The notes under the pieces: generated by a model | Seen by the model: the letters and a program-made list of their open reading frames with translations, nothing else | Told to the model about the DNA's origin: nothing | Databases searched by the model: none | Position numbers and translations under genes: made by a program | Assembly: GCA_020747065.1 (NCBI GenBank) | Contig: JAGMVK010000022.1 | Location: 310,001-374,000, forward strand | Source of the DNA: Cadophora sp. MPI-SDFR-AT-0126 | Lineage: Eukaryota > Ascomycota > Leotiomycetes > Helotiales > Ploettnerulaceae | DNA length: 64,000 bases | Reading direction: 5' to 3' | In this document: positions 22,042 to 33,653 of the stretch, piece by piece | Position numbering within the stretch: position 1 is the stretch's first letter | Layout of the letters: every line of letters starts with the position of its first letter

Positions 22042-23020
22042 TAATGTGATATTGGATCCATGGGCGTAGGGTTTCTTTGAATTGCATGGTTTTCGAGCGG
22101 AGTCAATGTAATGTCTATGCCTGGTGTATGTTCCTCTAGTAGCATGGAGTCCAAATGTATCCGATGTGTTCAGCGGCATTCGACTTCCCTCGTAGAAGAA
22201 CTCCTCTGACTTGCAGAAGCGGCTCTCTCCTTAAAAGCTCAAAGATGTAACAGCACAACAATGCTTTGAAGGGAACGAACAATTCTTTCCAAAGTCGGGT
22301 TGTCCGAAAGAGTTTAGCTGGGTTTATGGCGCATATTTTCCTTCTGTTCTCTCCAGGTTCTCAAGAGCAAGCCGACTTCGATGAATTCATTCGAACACGT
22401 CTGAAGGCCAATTGAGATCCGAAGGCATGGCTTTGATCGGTTCGTCTACGAGGTCAACCTACAGCTCGACATACTTTTCTGAGCCCCTCCAGTGACGTAG
22501 CGTTCAGCCACTCCCTTGTTCAAGATCCTGGTCCGATCGTTTCCTCGGATTTTCCGATCTCCCTCAACCCCTTCGCGATCCTATTTTCTATTCACAATCG
22601 AAGCATTTCCCAGCACATGAGTCAACTTACTTGTAAAACGGGGTGCTCTTGATTGATTTGTGATAACTGCAGCTACGGCATGCGTAAGTACCGACTCCGC
22701 CCTTTATTATTTAGGGTTGTTTTGGAACGATTTTAGACTGTGTTCTGGATCTCCGCGTTGGTATCTCAATGTCCAATTGCCACGACGGTAAGCACATATT
22801 GGAGCTCTTCATTGTCTCTTGCAAGATGCATGCGCCCGCAAGCTTTTCATTGTGATTTGTACTCTCAAGACTTACCCAGGTATGCTGTGATGCGACACGA
22901 TGCGCTCATGAAATGTACCCCGCGGCGTAATCGATTGCCCTGCAACCCAACTGTTGTTGCGCGCGAAGATACCACAGCAGAGCGAATTCGACGGAGAGGC
23001 TTGGTGGTGACGGAGGGATT
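22042..23020. other. Intergenic region, promoter side of histidine kinase gene
   Basis: No supported gene. The plus frame at 22740-23198 overlaps the kinase start in another frame and is a shadow. The kinase may have a 5' exon here, since its N terminus is not fixed. Confidence 0.4.
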
Positions 23021-26000
23021 TTGGATCATTGTGACTGGCTTGGAAGGACCAAGGAGAGGGGTGGAATGTCGGTTTCACGGCATCCGCCAGTGCAGCAAGA
23101 GGAGGATACTGCGCGAGATGGAAACGCAGATATGGAATGGACTCCAGAGGCCACGAACAACGATGGCAGACCACAACTTGGACTGTTCGAACTTCTAGAC
23201 ATTGACGATCGACCTACCCTCGTTTTCGACCTTACAAACTCGGCGAAGGCTACTCCCATATATCACAATCCGGGGTCAGAGAAGATACCGCTTTTAGGAT
23301 TAAAGCTCAGAAATGGAACCCTGTCAATTGCGGCATCCTCAAGGGATAATGAGTATACGGCATTCCTCAAATGGGCGACCTCTACAAGGGAAGGTGGTTT
23401 TCCACACATGAGCTACTGTGGATTATGGTGGACGACCCATACTCTGAGGGATCGATGGCGCATTGTTACAGGTGCAGAAGGGGACGAATATGAATACATA
23501 AGCGCGAAAAGACGGCAGTCAGAAGCTCCAAAGCTGGCCAGGACGCAGACAGCAGCTGGTACACGGCCGTCTCATTCTCCCACGCAATCACGGACGAAAT
23601 TCGTTTCCGACGAATCTTTGGAAGCACAAATTGCTGCTTTTCGACTACGCGAAGGACAAAAGCCACCAAATAGCGGAACAGCCAAGTTCATTACACCAGA
23701 AAATATACAAAAGTCCGAGACGCTGGACCGCCTGGATTTCATCTCAGCATATCCCGCCAAGATCCCATCTGGTCACCATGAGTTTTTCATGGAATTCGAC
23801 TGGGCATCTACCGAGCTAGGCCCGATCAGTTCATGGGGTGCCACTCTCCGGCGTCGAGTCAACTTTCTCATGAGCGATCCACGGCCGGCAGCTATGTTCT
23901 GGGGTAGACAAAGAACTATGATGTACAATGAGCCGTACATGCATGTCACCGGCCAGAAGCATCCTGGGATGATGGGTAAAATATTCTCAGAAGCATGGGG
24001 AGAGATCGAAGGTGATTTCATTCCAGCTTTCGAGAAGGCATATACGACTGGAGCTTCTACTGTGCTTGACGACGCTCGCTTCTATATCGAGCGACATGGG
24101 TATCTCGAGGAAACATACTACTCGATAGCTATGATTCCATTTCTTGGTGACAACAATGATGTAGCATTGTAAGTCACTGTGGAGCACTGAATCCATCTAT
24201 ATGGATTTTCCCCCTCAAGGCACTAATCTGATTTGCACCGCAGCTACAATCCGGTCTTTGACACAACTCGGCAAGTCATTGCAGATCGTCGTATGGCTTT
24301 TCTACTACGTTCGGGCCAATATATATCCTCTTCGAGAGACCCACAAGATTTCTGGGAGCAATTGATGTTCTCTCTTCAAGCAGATCATCCGGATCTACCA
24401 TTCGCACTTCTATATTCAGTGAACCCTGACATAAGCGAATCTGCGTCCGAAGCGTCTGATAACAGCCAAAATCGAAATTGGGTGCTTCAGGGGAAAGTTC
24501 GAGTCCCTGATACTTGTTCAAATATCCCGATTGCCGCAACTGACCAATCAATGGAGCAATTCCTCCCAACTTTCTCGGAGTTGATTAGATCAGAAAATCC
24601 AACATTACTGCGGGCTGAAGATGATTCGCTGCCAGACTTCGTTGCACGAGATATGAGTGTTCTAGAAGGGGCGCCTGAGAAGTCGGCTGTGTTCCTGCCC
24701 ATACGGTCCACCGCAGACAATCTTCTCGGATTTCTAGTACTTGGTCTCAATCCTCGGAAGCGATTTGATGCCGACTACAGAGTTTTCATTGAGCTACTGA
24801 CTCGACAACTAGCAACGTCACTTGCTGTCAGTTACCCCTCATGATCGAGAGAATTTACTGATTTCTTTGTACAGTCTGCAGTCTTGTTTGAGGAAGAAAT
24901 TCGACGAGCGGCTCGAGATCGGAGAAACCTCACCAAGCGGCTTGCTCTTCAAACACATGAAGCTCTAGAAACTGAGACTAGGTTTCGAAGGATGGCGGAT
25001 CTTGCTCCTGTGGGGATATATCACATCGATCCAAATGGGTTGCTGGTTTATTGCAACGAAAGTTATTACGAGTATAATGCCTCACTCTCGCAAGTATTAC
25101 CCCGCTGATAGCTATTAGGCTTACTGGACATCCTCGAAATGCATTCACACCTATGGTCAGTCTCGCCACAACTTTGAGACTCCCCATTATCGTTTCACAG
25201 GCTAATGTTGCCGTCAGAGCTGGTTAGACGTCCTTCTGGAAAAAGACCTTCCTTTGATGAACCAGGAATGGTCCAAATTACTTGAAGGAGAATCCGTCTC
25301 GTTCGAAATAAGACTCAAGCGACCTTTCGTGCCCGAGGACCTCATCGACGGTGAAAAGGTGGCAGGCTACACCTGGCTTCTGGCTGCTGCATATCCGGAG
25401 CGTGCGACAGATGGGACCGTTGCTGGAGTTCTTGGATGTATCACAGACATCAGTCGCCAGAAGTGGATGGTACGCACTGGGCAAACCCGATTTCTTCTTC
25501 AAATTGTCTCGGGAGTCGTGATTTGCCAGAGACACTTCTGACCCTTTCATAAAACATTCCTGATTTGCAATTTCTGACTTTCCGATGCGTATAGGAAGGA
25601 TTTCAAAAGAGAAAGATGCTCGAAGCCGTAGAATTGAAGAGGCAGCAAGAGAACTTCATTGACATGACGTCGCAGTAAGTCTCTCATTTCCTCCCCACAT
25701 AGCCTTCACCTCTCGCTTACCCTCGAATTTAGCGAAATGCGTAATCCGCTCTCCGCTATTGTCCAATGCGCAGATTGGATCGGGACATCTCTTTCACAAT
25801 TTGACCGCGAACAGGACGATGTCGTCATCCCCAGAGATGTCATTGAAGGCTATACAGACGCGACAGAGACGATTGTTCTGTGTGCCCAGCACCAGAAGAG
25901 AATCATAGATGATGTATTGACACTTTCAAAACTGGACTCGGATCTGCTCGTCATAACTCCAATCGACGTCCAACTAGTCTCTACAATACAGGCATCCCTA

Positions 26001-27113
26001 AAGATGTTCGACGTCGAGATCCAAAACAGCGACATTGACCTTCGATTCCAAGTTGATAAATCCTATGCCGAACTAGCTGTCGATTGGGTAAAGCTCGATC
26101 CCAGCCGACTGTCACAAGTCCTCATCAATCTTGTCACAAACGCGATCAAATTCACGATGGCTCAATCGAGGAGGAAGATTGTGATCAATCTCGGAGCGTC
26201 TCGTGAGCCTCCTACAAGTGGCAATATCGAATACCTCCCTCGAACGAGTAACCGCCGAGACATGACCAAGGGAAGTGCATGGGGTTCCGGAGAACCTGTC
26301 TACCTTCATATCGAGGTACAGGACAGCGGCCGAGGTCTGGATGAAGTCGAGCGAACCCTCTTATTCAAACGATTCTCCCAAACCTCGCCTCGAACACATG
26401 TCCAATATGGCGGATCAGGCCTTGGACTATTTATCTGTCGGCAATTGACAGAGCTACAAGGAGGTCAAATTGGCGTGACATCCTCGGTCGGCATAGGAAG
26501 CACATTCGCATTTTACGTCCGCGCACGCCGATGCAGGAGGCCAACAGCATCTCTCTCCGCACTTTCCGCCGACCGCATCGACGTCCCGCGATTCGTCAGC
26601 CCTGAAGTCGTGGAAAAGCTCCGCACAAGCACCCTAAAGAAAAATCTACCCTCCACGGCACCGAAACATGTCCTAGTAGTCGAGGATAACATAGTAAACC
26701 AAAAAGTCCTATCCAGACAACTTCAAAGCGCAGGCTGTATAGTCTCTGTCGCGAATCACGGCCGCGAAGCGCTCTCCTTCCTTGAGAAATCTCGCTTCTG
26801 GAAAGGTCTCGAGGTCACAGGCGTCGAACTCTCGATCGTCCTCATGGATCTCGAGATGCCTATCATGGATGGGTTGACCTGTGTCAAGACGATTAGACAG
26901 TTGCAGCGAGAAGGCAGTATTGTTGGACATGTACCTGTCATAGCAATCACGGCCAATGCGAGGAGCGAGCAGATCTCTACAGCGAAGGAGGCTGGGATGG
27001 ATAGTGTTGTTACGAAACCATTTAGGATACCGGATTTGTTACCTGAGATGGATAGGCTTATCAGGAGTGGGAGTGAGAGGGAGTTGGAGAGGTCAGCCTC
27101 GGCGCCGGGTTGA
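23021..27113 (+). CDS. Hybrid histidine kinase (PAS-HisKA-HATPase-REC)
   Basis: A two-component sensor that autophosphorylates on His and passes phosphate to its own receiver, then to an HPt protein such as Ypd1 and the HOG pathway. Seven exons (23021-24168, 24244-24826, 24875-25071, 25119-25155, 25218-25469, 25595-25674, 25733-27113) give 1225 residues. Order: N-terminal region ending in a PAS/GAF-like block ('AVFLPIRSTADNLLGFLVLG'), a PAS domain ('RMADLAPVGIYHIDPNG' to 'GVLGCITDISRQ'), HisKA with 'MTSHEMRNPLSAI', HATPase with N box 'QVLINLVTNAIKFT', 'DSGRGL' and 'GGSGLGLFI', and a receiver with 'VVEDN', phospho-Asp in 'VLMDLEMPIMDG', and 'KPF'. The phospho-His codon is split by the last intron (CA|C). 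No transmembrane helix is seen, so it is cytosolic. The start could also be 23066. Confidence 0.93.
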
Positions 27114-27586
27114 GTTCGACAGTACATGGACTACCTTTATTTTGTAGGTGCATTTTGACAAAGAACGAGATGAAGCTTGATGATTAGATGCTATCACAGG
27201 GAGTTCGGCGTGCAGGATCAAAGAATGCTTGTGTATACAACGATGTGACAGCATTTGGAGGGTATCACATAGCACCAGCTTGGAATGGATGGAAGGATAT
27301 AAATGGGGCTGGGCGCGGAGTACATTGGATACCATTTGTTTGTGATGCATTTCTTGCTCCACTGTACTTGAGAGTGGGTCTTGAGAGTCTTGAGACAGCT
27401 TTTATCTCATAGATTAAGGGGATAATATCCTTTCCAGGTCTACTTTTCTATTCAATATGCCTCTTTGTACCCAGCCAATCGTCACCACCAAGCAATCTCA
27501 GCCATTCCACAGATCCAATCTGCTTTACCCAACATTCTTCCTCCGGCCGCCATCGTACTGTACAGCACGACCGCCTCTTACTTCAC
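27114..27586. other. Convergent intergenic region, no gene seen
   Basis: About 470 bp between the 3' ends of the histidine kinase and kinesin genes. Nothing coding is supported. Confidence 0.5.
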
Positions 27587-29668
27587 TCAAAGCGTGATAT
27601 AATAACACCGACTACTAGCATCATACTCCATCTCGAACTCCCTCTCCATCTCATCAACCGCAACCTCATACTGCCTCGTCACATCCAGCTCATATGCATC
27701 GCCCATCGGGCTAGGGAGCACCAACGCACAGATGAATTTCCGTCCGTCCTTCAGCTCAATGCCTGTCGGTGCGATTGATGGCTTGGGGTTTGGATTTTTG
27801 TCTTGTTGAGACTGAGCCGCATTTTGTGTCTGGGAGGGAGTGGGAAATGCGCCGACGGGACACATGATCATGAATTTCGAGAGATACTGCGAGGACGTCT
27901 TCCGCTCGATGAACATCCCTGGCCGAAGACGTTGCTGGAATGGCAGCACAGCCGCTTTCTTCGCTTGTAGTTCCTCTCCGGGCTTCTTTGCCTGCTTCTT
28001 CTTTGCGTTGGCAGTGTTACTGTTTATCGCTCTCCGCGAATCAATGTGGAGACACCATAGCTTATCATAGAACGCGCGAGCTTGTTGTTCGGTTACTCCA
28101 GGAGTTTTAAGAGACCGAGACACGAACTCGCCTTTTGGAAGGCGGCAGATTTGGATCCCGTTTTCGGTTGGAGCGAGGAGGTTGGAGTTTATGGGTGGGT
28201 TTCCGGACTAGGTTTTGTTAGCATTGATTTGGTTCTGTTCTTAGGGTAGAGTTGATAGAGGATAACTCACATTGTCGTCGACCCATGCCTTCAGTGCTGC
28301 CGGAGTCCAGGTCGACGGCATATCCGCTTTATGGCCTGGCTGTTTGAATGGCGGAACTGGGATTCTGAGCAGTTCGGCATAGCGAAAGGTATTCTTCGTC
28401 GGCCCAACATCAACAATGTTTGGACTCACACACGCCACAACAGCAGTCTTGCAATGCCGGTATCCCTTCGTATCAAAGACATGTTTCAATACCTTTGTGA
28501 GAGTACTATTTCGATACGGGATGTGAATTGGTTTAAACTTGCTACCTCCACCACTTACTGATGCTTGCTCCATATACCACATCGTCCTCCCTCTAATACA
28601 ATCTTTCAGCGTCGATAGAGAGGTGTTGATCTCTCGCGACTCTTTCATTCGATCAGCACTGTGCTCTTTTGTATCAGTTGCTGCTTCGCTGCCTGCGAGA
28701 TCAATGAGGAAGAGTAGCCCATCGGGAGTCTCCGAGACATCTTTGTTGACGATGCGAATGCGACAGACGGCGTGGGTGCGCGAGGAGCTGTCGTTTCGGA
28801 GGGTAGGGGCACTTTTGCGGAAGGTCATGCTGCGCTCGATGAGTTCGATCATCTCACTTGCTGAGGAAACTTTGGGTTCGAAAGCGCCTACCAGTTGGGT
28901 TTCACCAAAACTGTCTTGAAGGACGCTGATTTTGCGGCGGTCGTTAAACAGGTCTTGAGGAACGTTAGGGAAGGAAGTTTGAGGTCATCACTAGGGAGAA
29001 TAACCTGATGCGACGTTACCTGCCAGGTCGAAGACTGAAATGTAGATGTCGCGATCGCCTTCCAGGCCGCCGAATAAATCTTTCGCGGCCCTTCGTTCCA
29101 GAGCATCAAGCGTGAATGTCTTTCCAGATCCAGTCTGGCCATACGCAAAGAGAGTGCTTATACCGCCACCCCACTAAGATTACGTTAGACTTTCTGCCCT
29201 CAGATGTCATTTTTAGAATGTTCAATTGAATATTTACAGCCCAAGGAACCAATGGCCCACAAAGATCATCATAAACCTGATCTGACGTGCTCTCCGGCCC
29301 ATACAATCGATCAAAACGAAAACTCGATGTCTATGAACTCATTAGCAACATTCTCCCTTCCGCTTCCAATTCGTTGCCATTGTACGTACAGCCACAGCAG
29401 GCGGTCCTCGAACCTTAACCCTCAATTCATGAACATCCGCAACCCCGCCCTCCTCACGAGCATACACACTTGGGACATGATCGAGTGCTCTATCTTGCTC
29501 AGATAGAGGTCTTATCCTAGCACCAATGACCGTATCCGAATCGGAAAGAGTTTCTTTGGGTGAAGTTTTGGGTGCTGCGCCTTTGTTTGATAGTGGGACA
29601 AGGGAGTCTTGGAAAGTGGCGATTTGGGAGAGGTAGGAGGCTTTGTTTGCGAGGAGGAGAGTGTCCAT
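27587..29668 (-). CDS. Kinesin-like motor protein (kinesin-13-like)
   Basis: Five exons (29668-29390, 29330-29238, 29173-29020, 28953-28271, 28207-27587; introns 59, 64, 66 and 63 nt) close in phase to 609 residues. The motor domain starts about 45 residues in: 'VIGARIRPLSEQD', neck text 'FRFDRLYGPESTSDQVYDDL', P-loop 'FAYGQTGSGKTFT', switch I 'NDSSSRTHAVCRI', switch II 'LIDLAGSEA', and 'HIPYRNSTLTKVLK'. The short N-terminal extension and motor text resemble the kinesin-13/KIF24 type, whose members depolymerise microtubule ends instead of walking, but I cannot place the subfamily firmly. Behind the motor is a basic Lys/Ala-rich linker (AKKKQAKKPGEELQAKK) and a C-terminal 150-residue domain of unknown fold; no long coiled coil is visible. 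Confidence 0.9.
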
Positions 29669-30270
29669 GATCTTAGAGCTTCAATGTTCTCAGGTAGGTG
29701 TTTGGTTTGATGTGAAGGGGAGTGAGACTGAGGCCTTCTCTGACAATAGTAAAGTGCCCGTCGCTTTTATGAGGATGGGTGTTTGACGGGTACCTGCATT
29801 TGATAAGCGAGCTGGGTTTCATTCACCAGGCAACCGCGATCAACAAAGTACCAAACGCTGCTGCCTACCAGATCATCTTATTCCTGCGAATCAAAATTCT
29901 CGTAATTGTGTTACCTGAATTTTCGGTGCACATATCATACCCAATTTTTTTTTTTGAGTAAATTTGCTTGGGACCAACGAAGGGTCAACATTTCTGCTTA
30001 TCTAGCACCGCACCAAAACATTACCCACTTTACCCCAAACTGGGTCTCGCTAAAGTCCAATCAACCTAGCCAGCACCACAAATCCAATCTGGATGAAATC
30101 AGTACGGCAAACAAAAGCTCCCATCGAAACACTAAGATCTTCCTAATATGGGCAGCATTTTGGCTGTTGAAGGGCTTAGCTAAAAATGTCGTCGGTGTTT
30201 AGCGCCTTTGCCTGACCATAGCTACCATCATCCTTATGGAGGAAAGGAAATCTGTATCTGGTGTAAAATC
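29669..30270. other. Intergenic region with a T-rich tract
   Basis: Kinesin promoter side and the 3' flank of the F-box gene. A run of T residues lies near 29945-29957. Two overlapping short plus frames have no recognisable content. Confidence 0.4.
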
Positions 30271-30981
30271 CTAGAGAAAATCAAGATTCAGTATTGCTCT
30301 GAGGGGAAATGGCAATGATCGAATATGGGAGCATCTACCATATCTAGAATCAGGCTCTCGAACTTCATACGCCGGGCCAAGGAAGTCACCAATATGACGC
30401 TCAAGAGACCAAGCCCAGAACTTGCTATTCTCATCTCTAAAAGCATCACCTCGAGTCGTCGGTAGAGGGGACGGATGTACAATCTTACAGATCTTGTAGA
30501 AGTCAATCGAGGTGAGTGCGAGACAGACGAGGCCGAAGTCTTGGACGCGTTGGTAGTGCGGCTCGAGCGCGTTGTGTTCTAGCATCCCAAGGATTTGGAG
30601 GATGATTTCATTGGGGAGGACTTCGAGGGTACCGAGACGACGAGCTATGAGTGAATACCTGTTAATATGACATGTTGACGGTATTGAGGATGTGTGAGAA
30701 CTACATTCTCTCGCAAGCTGAATTTGGGCTGCGCCATTAAGGAGGATTTTCGCTCTCTTTGCCTGCAATCCTTTTTTTCGAGCTATTAGTCTGACGCCTG
30801 ATGGGCTCTCTGAGTAGTCTGCTTTACGTTTCTTGGTTGCGGGAGTATGTCGAACTTGGTCTGAGTTGCAGGCTAATGTCAATCTCTTGGGAGTAATGAT
30901 CGCGCCATCTGGGCAGAGTCTGAGATGGTCTCGAGGAGCCGAGTCGGAGTCTGGCGTGTTGAGACTTAAGGGAGCCGTCAT
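30271..30981 (-). CDS. F-box-like protein
   Basis: A single-exon frame. I start at the Met of 'MTAPLSLNTPDSDSAP' (30981); the frame also extends upstream to 31110 through less protein-like sequence. It encodes 236 residues. The first 110 are basic and disordered, with 'ATKKRKADY' and 'RLIARKKGLQAKRAK' as possible nuclear localisation signals. An F-box-like segment follows: 'LEVLPNEIILQILGMLEH' then 'FGLVCLALTSIDFYKICK', matching the L-P-x-E-I-x-x-x-I core. F-box proteins recruit substrates to SCF ubiquitin ligases through Skp1. No LRR or WD repeats follow, as is usual for many small fungal members, so the substrate cannot be guessed. Confidence 0.7.
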   Translation of the reverse strand: MTAPLSLNTPDSDSAPRDHLRLCPDGAIITPKRLTLACNSDQVRHTPATKKRKADYSESPSGVRLIARKKGLQAKRAKILLNGAAQIQLARECSSHTSSIPSTCHINRYSLIARRLGTLEVLPNEIILQILGMLEHNALEPHYQRVQDFGLVCLALTSIDFYKICKIVHPSPLPTTRGDAFRDENSKFWAWSLERHIGDFLGPAYEVREPDSRYGRCSHIRSLPFPLRAILNLDFL

Positions 30982-31446
30982 TTTCTGCTGGCGATATTCA
31001 AGAAGGCTGTTGGAGATTTTCTTGGTACTCAGGCTACAGGAATGGTTGAAATTGAAATTCTGAATGCCGATAAAGCTGCAAATAGACTGCCAAGTTGATC
31101 GAAGTTGCAAGTCAATGCCTGGGACTCTGGATGCGGATCGATCGTGAATACTTCATGCGTCCAAGTTGAATATCAAGAGAATTAACTTATGTAAGATTAT
31201 AAATGTGCGGGTATGTCTTTACTCGGAGTTGGTCGCAGGAGTGATGGAGGAGGTCAAATAATTCGCGGGGTTGAGCGGTATCGATAGGAGGTCACAGTGA
31301 AATACACGTCATAGGTGAAGCTGGAAACCATTAGTGACAAGGGAACGACAATTAATCAGAGGTAAAATTGAATTTTTGGTCTTAGGGCTATGAGGTGTCC
31401 ACCAACAGCGGTGAGATTTCATTCAGAGTACTTTGCCAGAAATATT
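30982..31446. other. Intergenic region, no gene seen
   Basis: Promoter side of the F-box gene and 3' flank of the phosphotransferase relic. Nothing coding is supported. Confidence 0.45.
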
Positions 31447-32119
31447 TCAAGTGCAGCTTTCCACTTGTTGTTGACACTTGCTGAATGCATCACGAAGTGC
31501 TGCATGCCCTCGACAAACGTACGAAGGGTCAGATATCAGTGACTCGGCAATACCAGGTTCCTCTTTGTTTCCACCATTGCGCTTGATTTCAGCCAGAGCT
31601 ACCATGTCTCTGTACTCCTTCAACTGAGGTTCTACCCTGGCCATTCTTTCAAGGGCAGCAGGTCTCGTTTCTACATGTCCAGGAATCCGGCGGCAAAGGC
31701 CAGTCCGTTGTGGGAATTGAGCGACCACAGGTAGAGGCGCTGCTATAACGCCATCGAAATCAATCAAGCCGACAATGTTGAAGTCACCATCAACCAGCAA
31801 GTTGTGTGGCCCCAAATTCACGGTTGGCGAGTCTGAACCCCTTCTCTGTTGGCTTCTTCGCAACAAGAATCTTCATCAAGCGCTCAAAAAGCCTCGGAAC
31901 TTCCATGAAAGCTTCAGCTTTCTTGACGTCTGGGTCTGCCTCCTCATTAGCGACGGCAAACAATTGTTGACTTATGGCCCGGTGATAATCCATTTCATTA
32001 TCCCATGGTCCAAGTCCTGTCTGCAATTCAGGCCCGACTGCAAATTCATCACCATTTTGGTATATGGAGCCAATCTTGTTGAACTTCAGAGACGAAAGTT
32101 CGACCTGAATTCGTGCCAT
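31447..32119 (-). pseudogene. Truncated, frameshifted aminoglycoside-phosphotransferase-like (APH) gene
   Basis: Two frames together spell the C-terminal half of a fungal APH/choline-kinase-like protein. Frame one (32119-31814) has 'LKFNKIGSIYQNGDEFAVGPELQTGLGPWDN' in the family's usual order, ending at 'RLANREFG'. The text continues in the next frame as 'PHNLLVDGDFNIVGLIDFDG', the catalytic-loop and metal-binding region. The shift occurs at the CCCC run 31810-31813 (plus strand); with one base fewer the frame would be continuous. The N-terminal ATP-binding lobe is absent, and the 200 bp upstream show no kinase-like text. The apparent start ATG follows 'attag', which may be an old splice acceptor. 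So it is a relic with two defects, although the homopolymer indel alone could be a sequencing error. Confidence 0.75.
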
Positions 32120-33653
32120 CTAATATGATGATGGTATTTTCGGTCACTGTCGCTTGAGCACCTTTGGACATCTTTTGGCTAGAATTTCTATGCAGAATAG
32201 CAAGCATTCCTAGCAACCGATTGACTTAAAAACATATTACAAATACTTCTGCTCTTATATGACTGTCCGAATGTCCGATTGATTATTGGTGAGCTTCAAA
32301 TCTAAGAAATGATAGGAGGTCTTCACCAGAGGAACGTTCTGAAGGTCGAGGTGGGGTCAATGAGCCAAAAATAGATGCTTATATCGCCGTGTTTCTATCA
32401 CTCACCTAACATCCGAAACGCCAGCATTCAGCGGGTCAGGCTGTGGGACTCGAAAAGAAGCTCGAACTTTTCTACGGTGTGCAACAAAAAGGATCTCCTC
32501 CGCTCTCGGCAATTCTGATTGGACGATTGACGGTGCGGGAGGGCTAAGGCTAGCTCGATTGGATCGACCTCACTATTCTCTTTCTCTAGCGAGAACAAAG
32601 CGGTAAACCTAGGCCAACAAGATAATTCGGAGACCGCAGTAATGAGACAAGACAGTAGAAGAAAATTGTTGTTAAGATGATAGATAATATGGATGTGGGG
32701 AACGGAGGCGCAGGTGTGGAATCAGGGTTGGGATGAGGAGAAAGTGGTCGACTCCAGCATTTGGCAGCATAACAACAAATGCTCAAAAATAGTACCAAGA
32801 TGTGAATGTAATTATTGACTACTTTTGAAGTACAGGCAAGCATAATATCTTATTTGGAGGCTCGTCGATAGAGGAAAAGCACAGTGAAGAACTTGGATTT
32901 GCTATTCTGGCCATACAAAACTTTGCCCCACAGGTCCGGCCAACGCTCTGTTAAGGTTTCCACTTGTCGGAACGGACCGCCCAATAAATAAAGAGGCCTG
33001 GACTTGAGATTTTCCGACCTTTTTCTTCACGGAAGTCATCAAACCACTCTGTAAAAACTGCTGGAAAATGTAACAGAATTGTCGAATATAAAGAACGTAA
33101 ACATCCACCATCAACAGGGGCAGTCCAGCGTTGAGATCTTCAGATCAGAGTCAAAGGTCAAGCCTCCCGGGACATCCGCGGCCAACACTGCACAGCATCA
33201 CCCTACTTTCCACCCGTTGCCCATGCTGTACCATACAGATCCATACCTCAGCTCTCTCACCGAGCAAAGGCAGCCCTCTCAATCATGCTTTCCAAACCCT
33301 CGGGTTATTCAACGCTGCACAACACCCTGGATGCAGCACTAAGCCACGCTCCACACCCTAGAGCGTTGTGCGCGCCTGCCACACCAATGGGCTGAGCTGC
33401 ATGCATGCCTGTCTCAGGCTGATCGGGGGCGAGTTGAACGCTTTTCTTCTCTGAATCAAATGCTTCTAGATCTCTCTTGTCTTTCGCATTTACTTTACTT
33501 TTAGCATTTCTGTTCTTCGAACTTTGCGAATTTTGTGTCTGTATCTTATTGATATTCTTGCCTGGGTTGCGTTGACTCGTCTGTAACCTTGGCCAGATTA
33601 TCTTCGATTTTTGTGGATCGAACTGTTTCTTTGTATAGAAGTATTATATAAGT
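32120..33653. other. Long intergenic region, promoter side of the NACHT-ANK gene
   Basis: About 1.5 kb without a supported gene. Frames at 32586-32843 (minus) and 33079-33361 (plus) have no recognisable text. The last 200 bp are T-rich and read like a leader. Confidence 0.4.

Noticed and set aside
30670..30715. Possible intron inside the F-box gene (GTAGTT ... AACAG)
   Set aside because: The segment is 46 nt and its removal would break the frame before the F-box motif.
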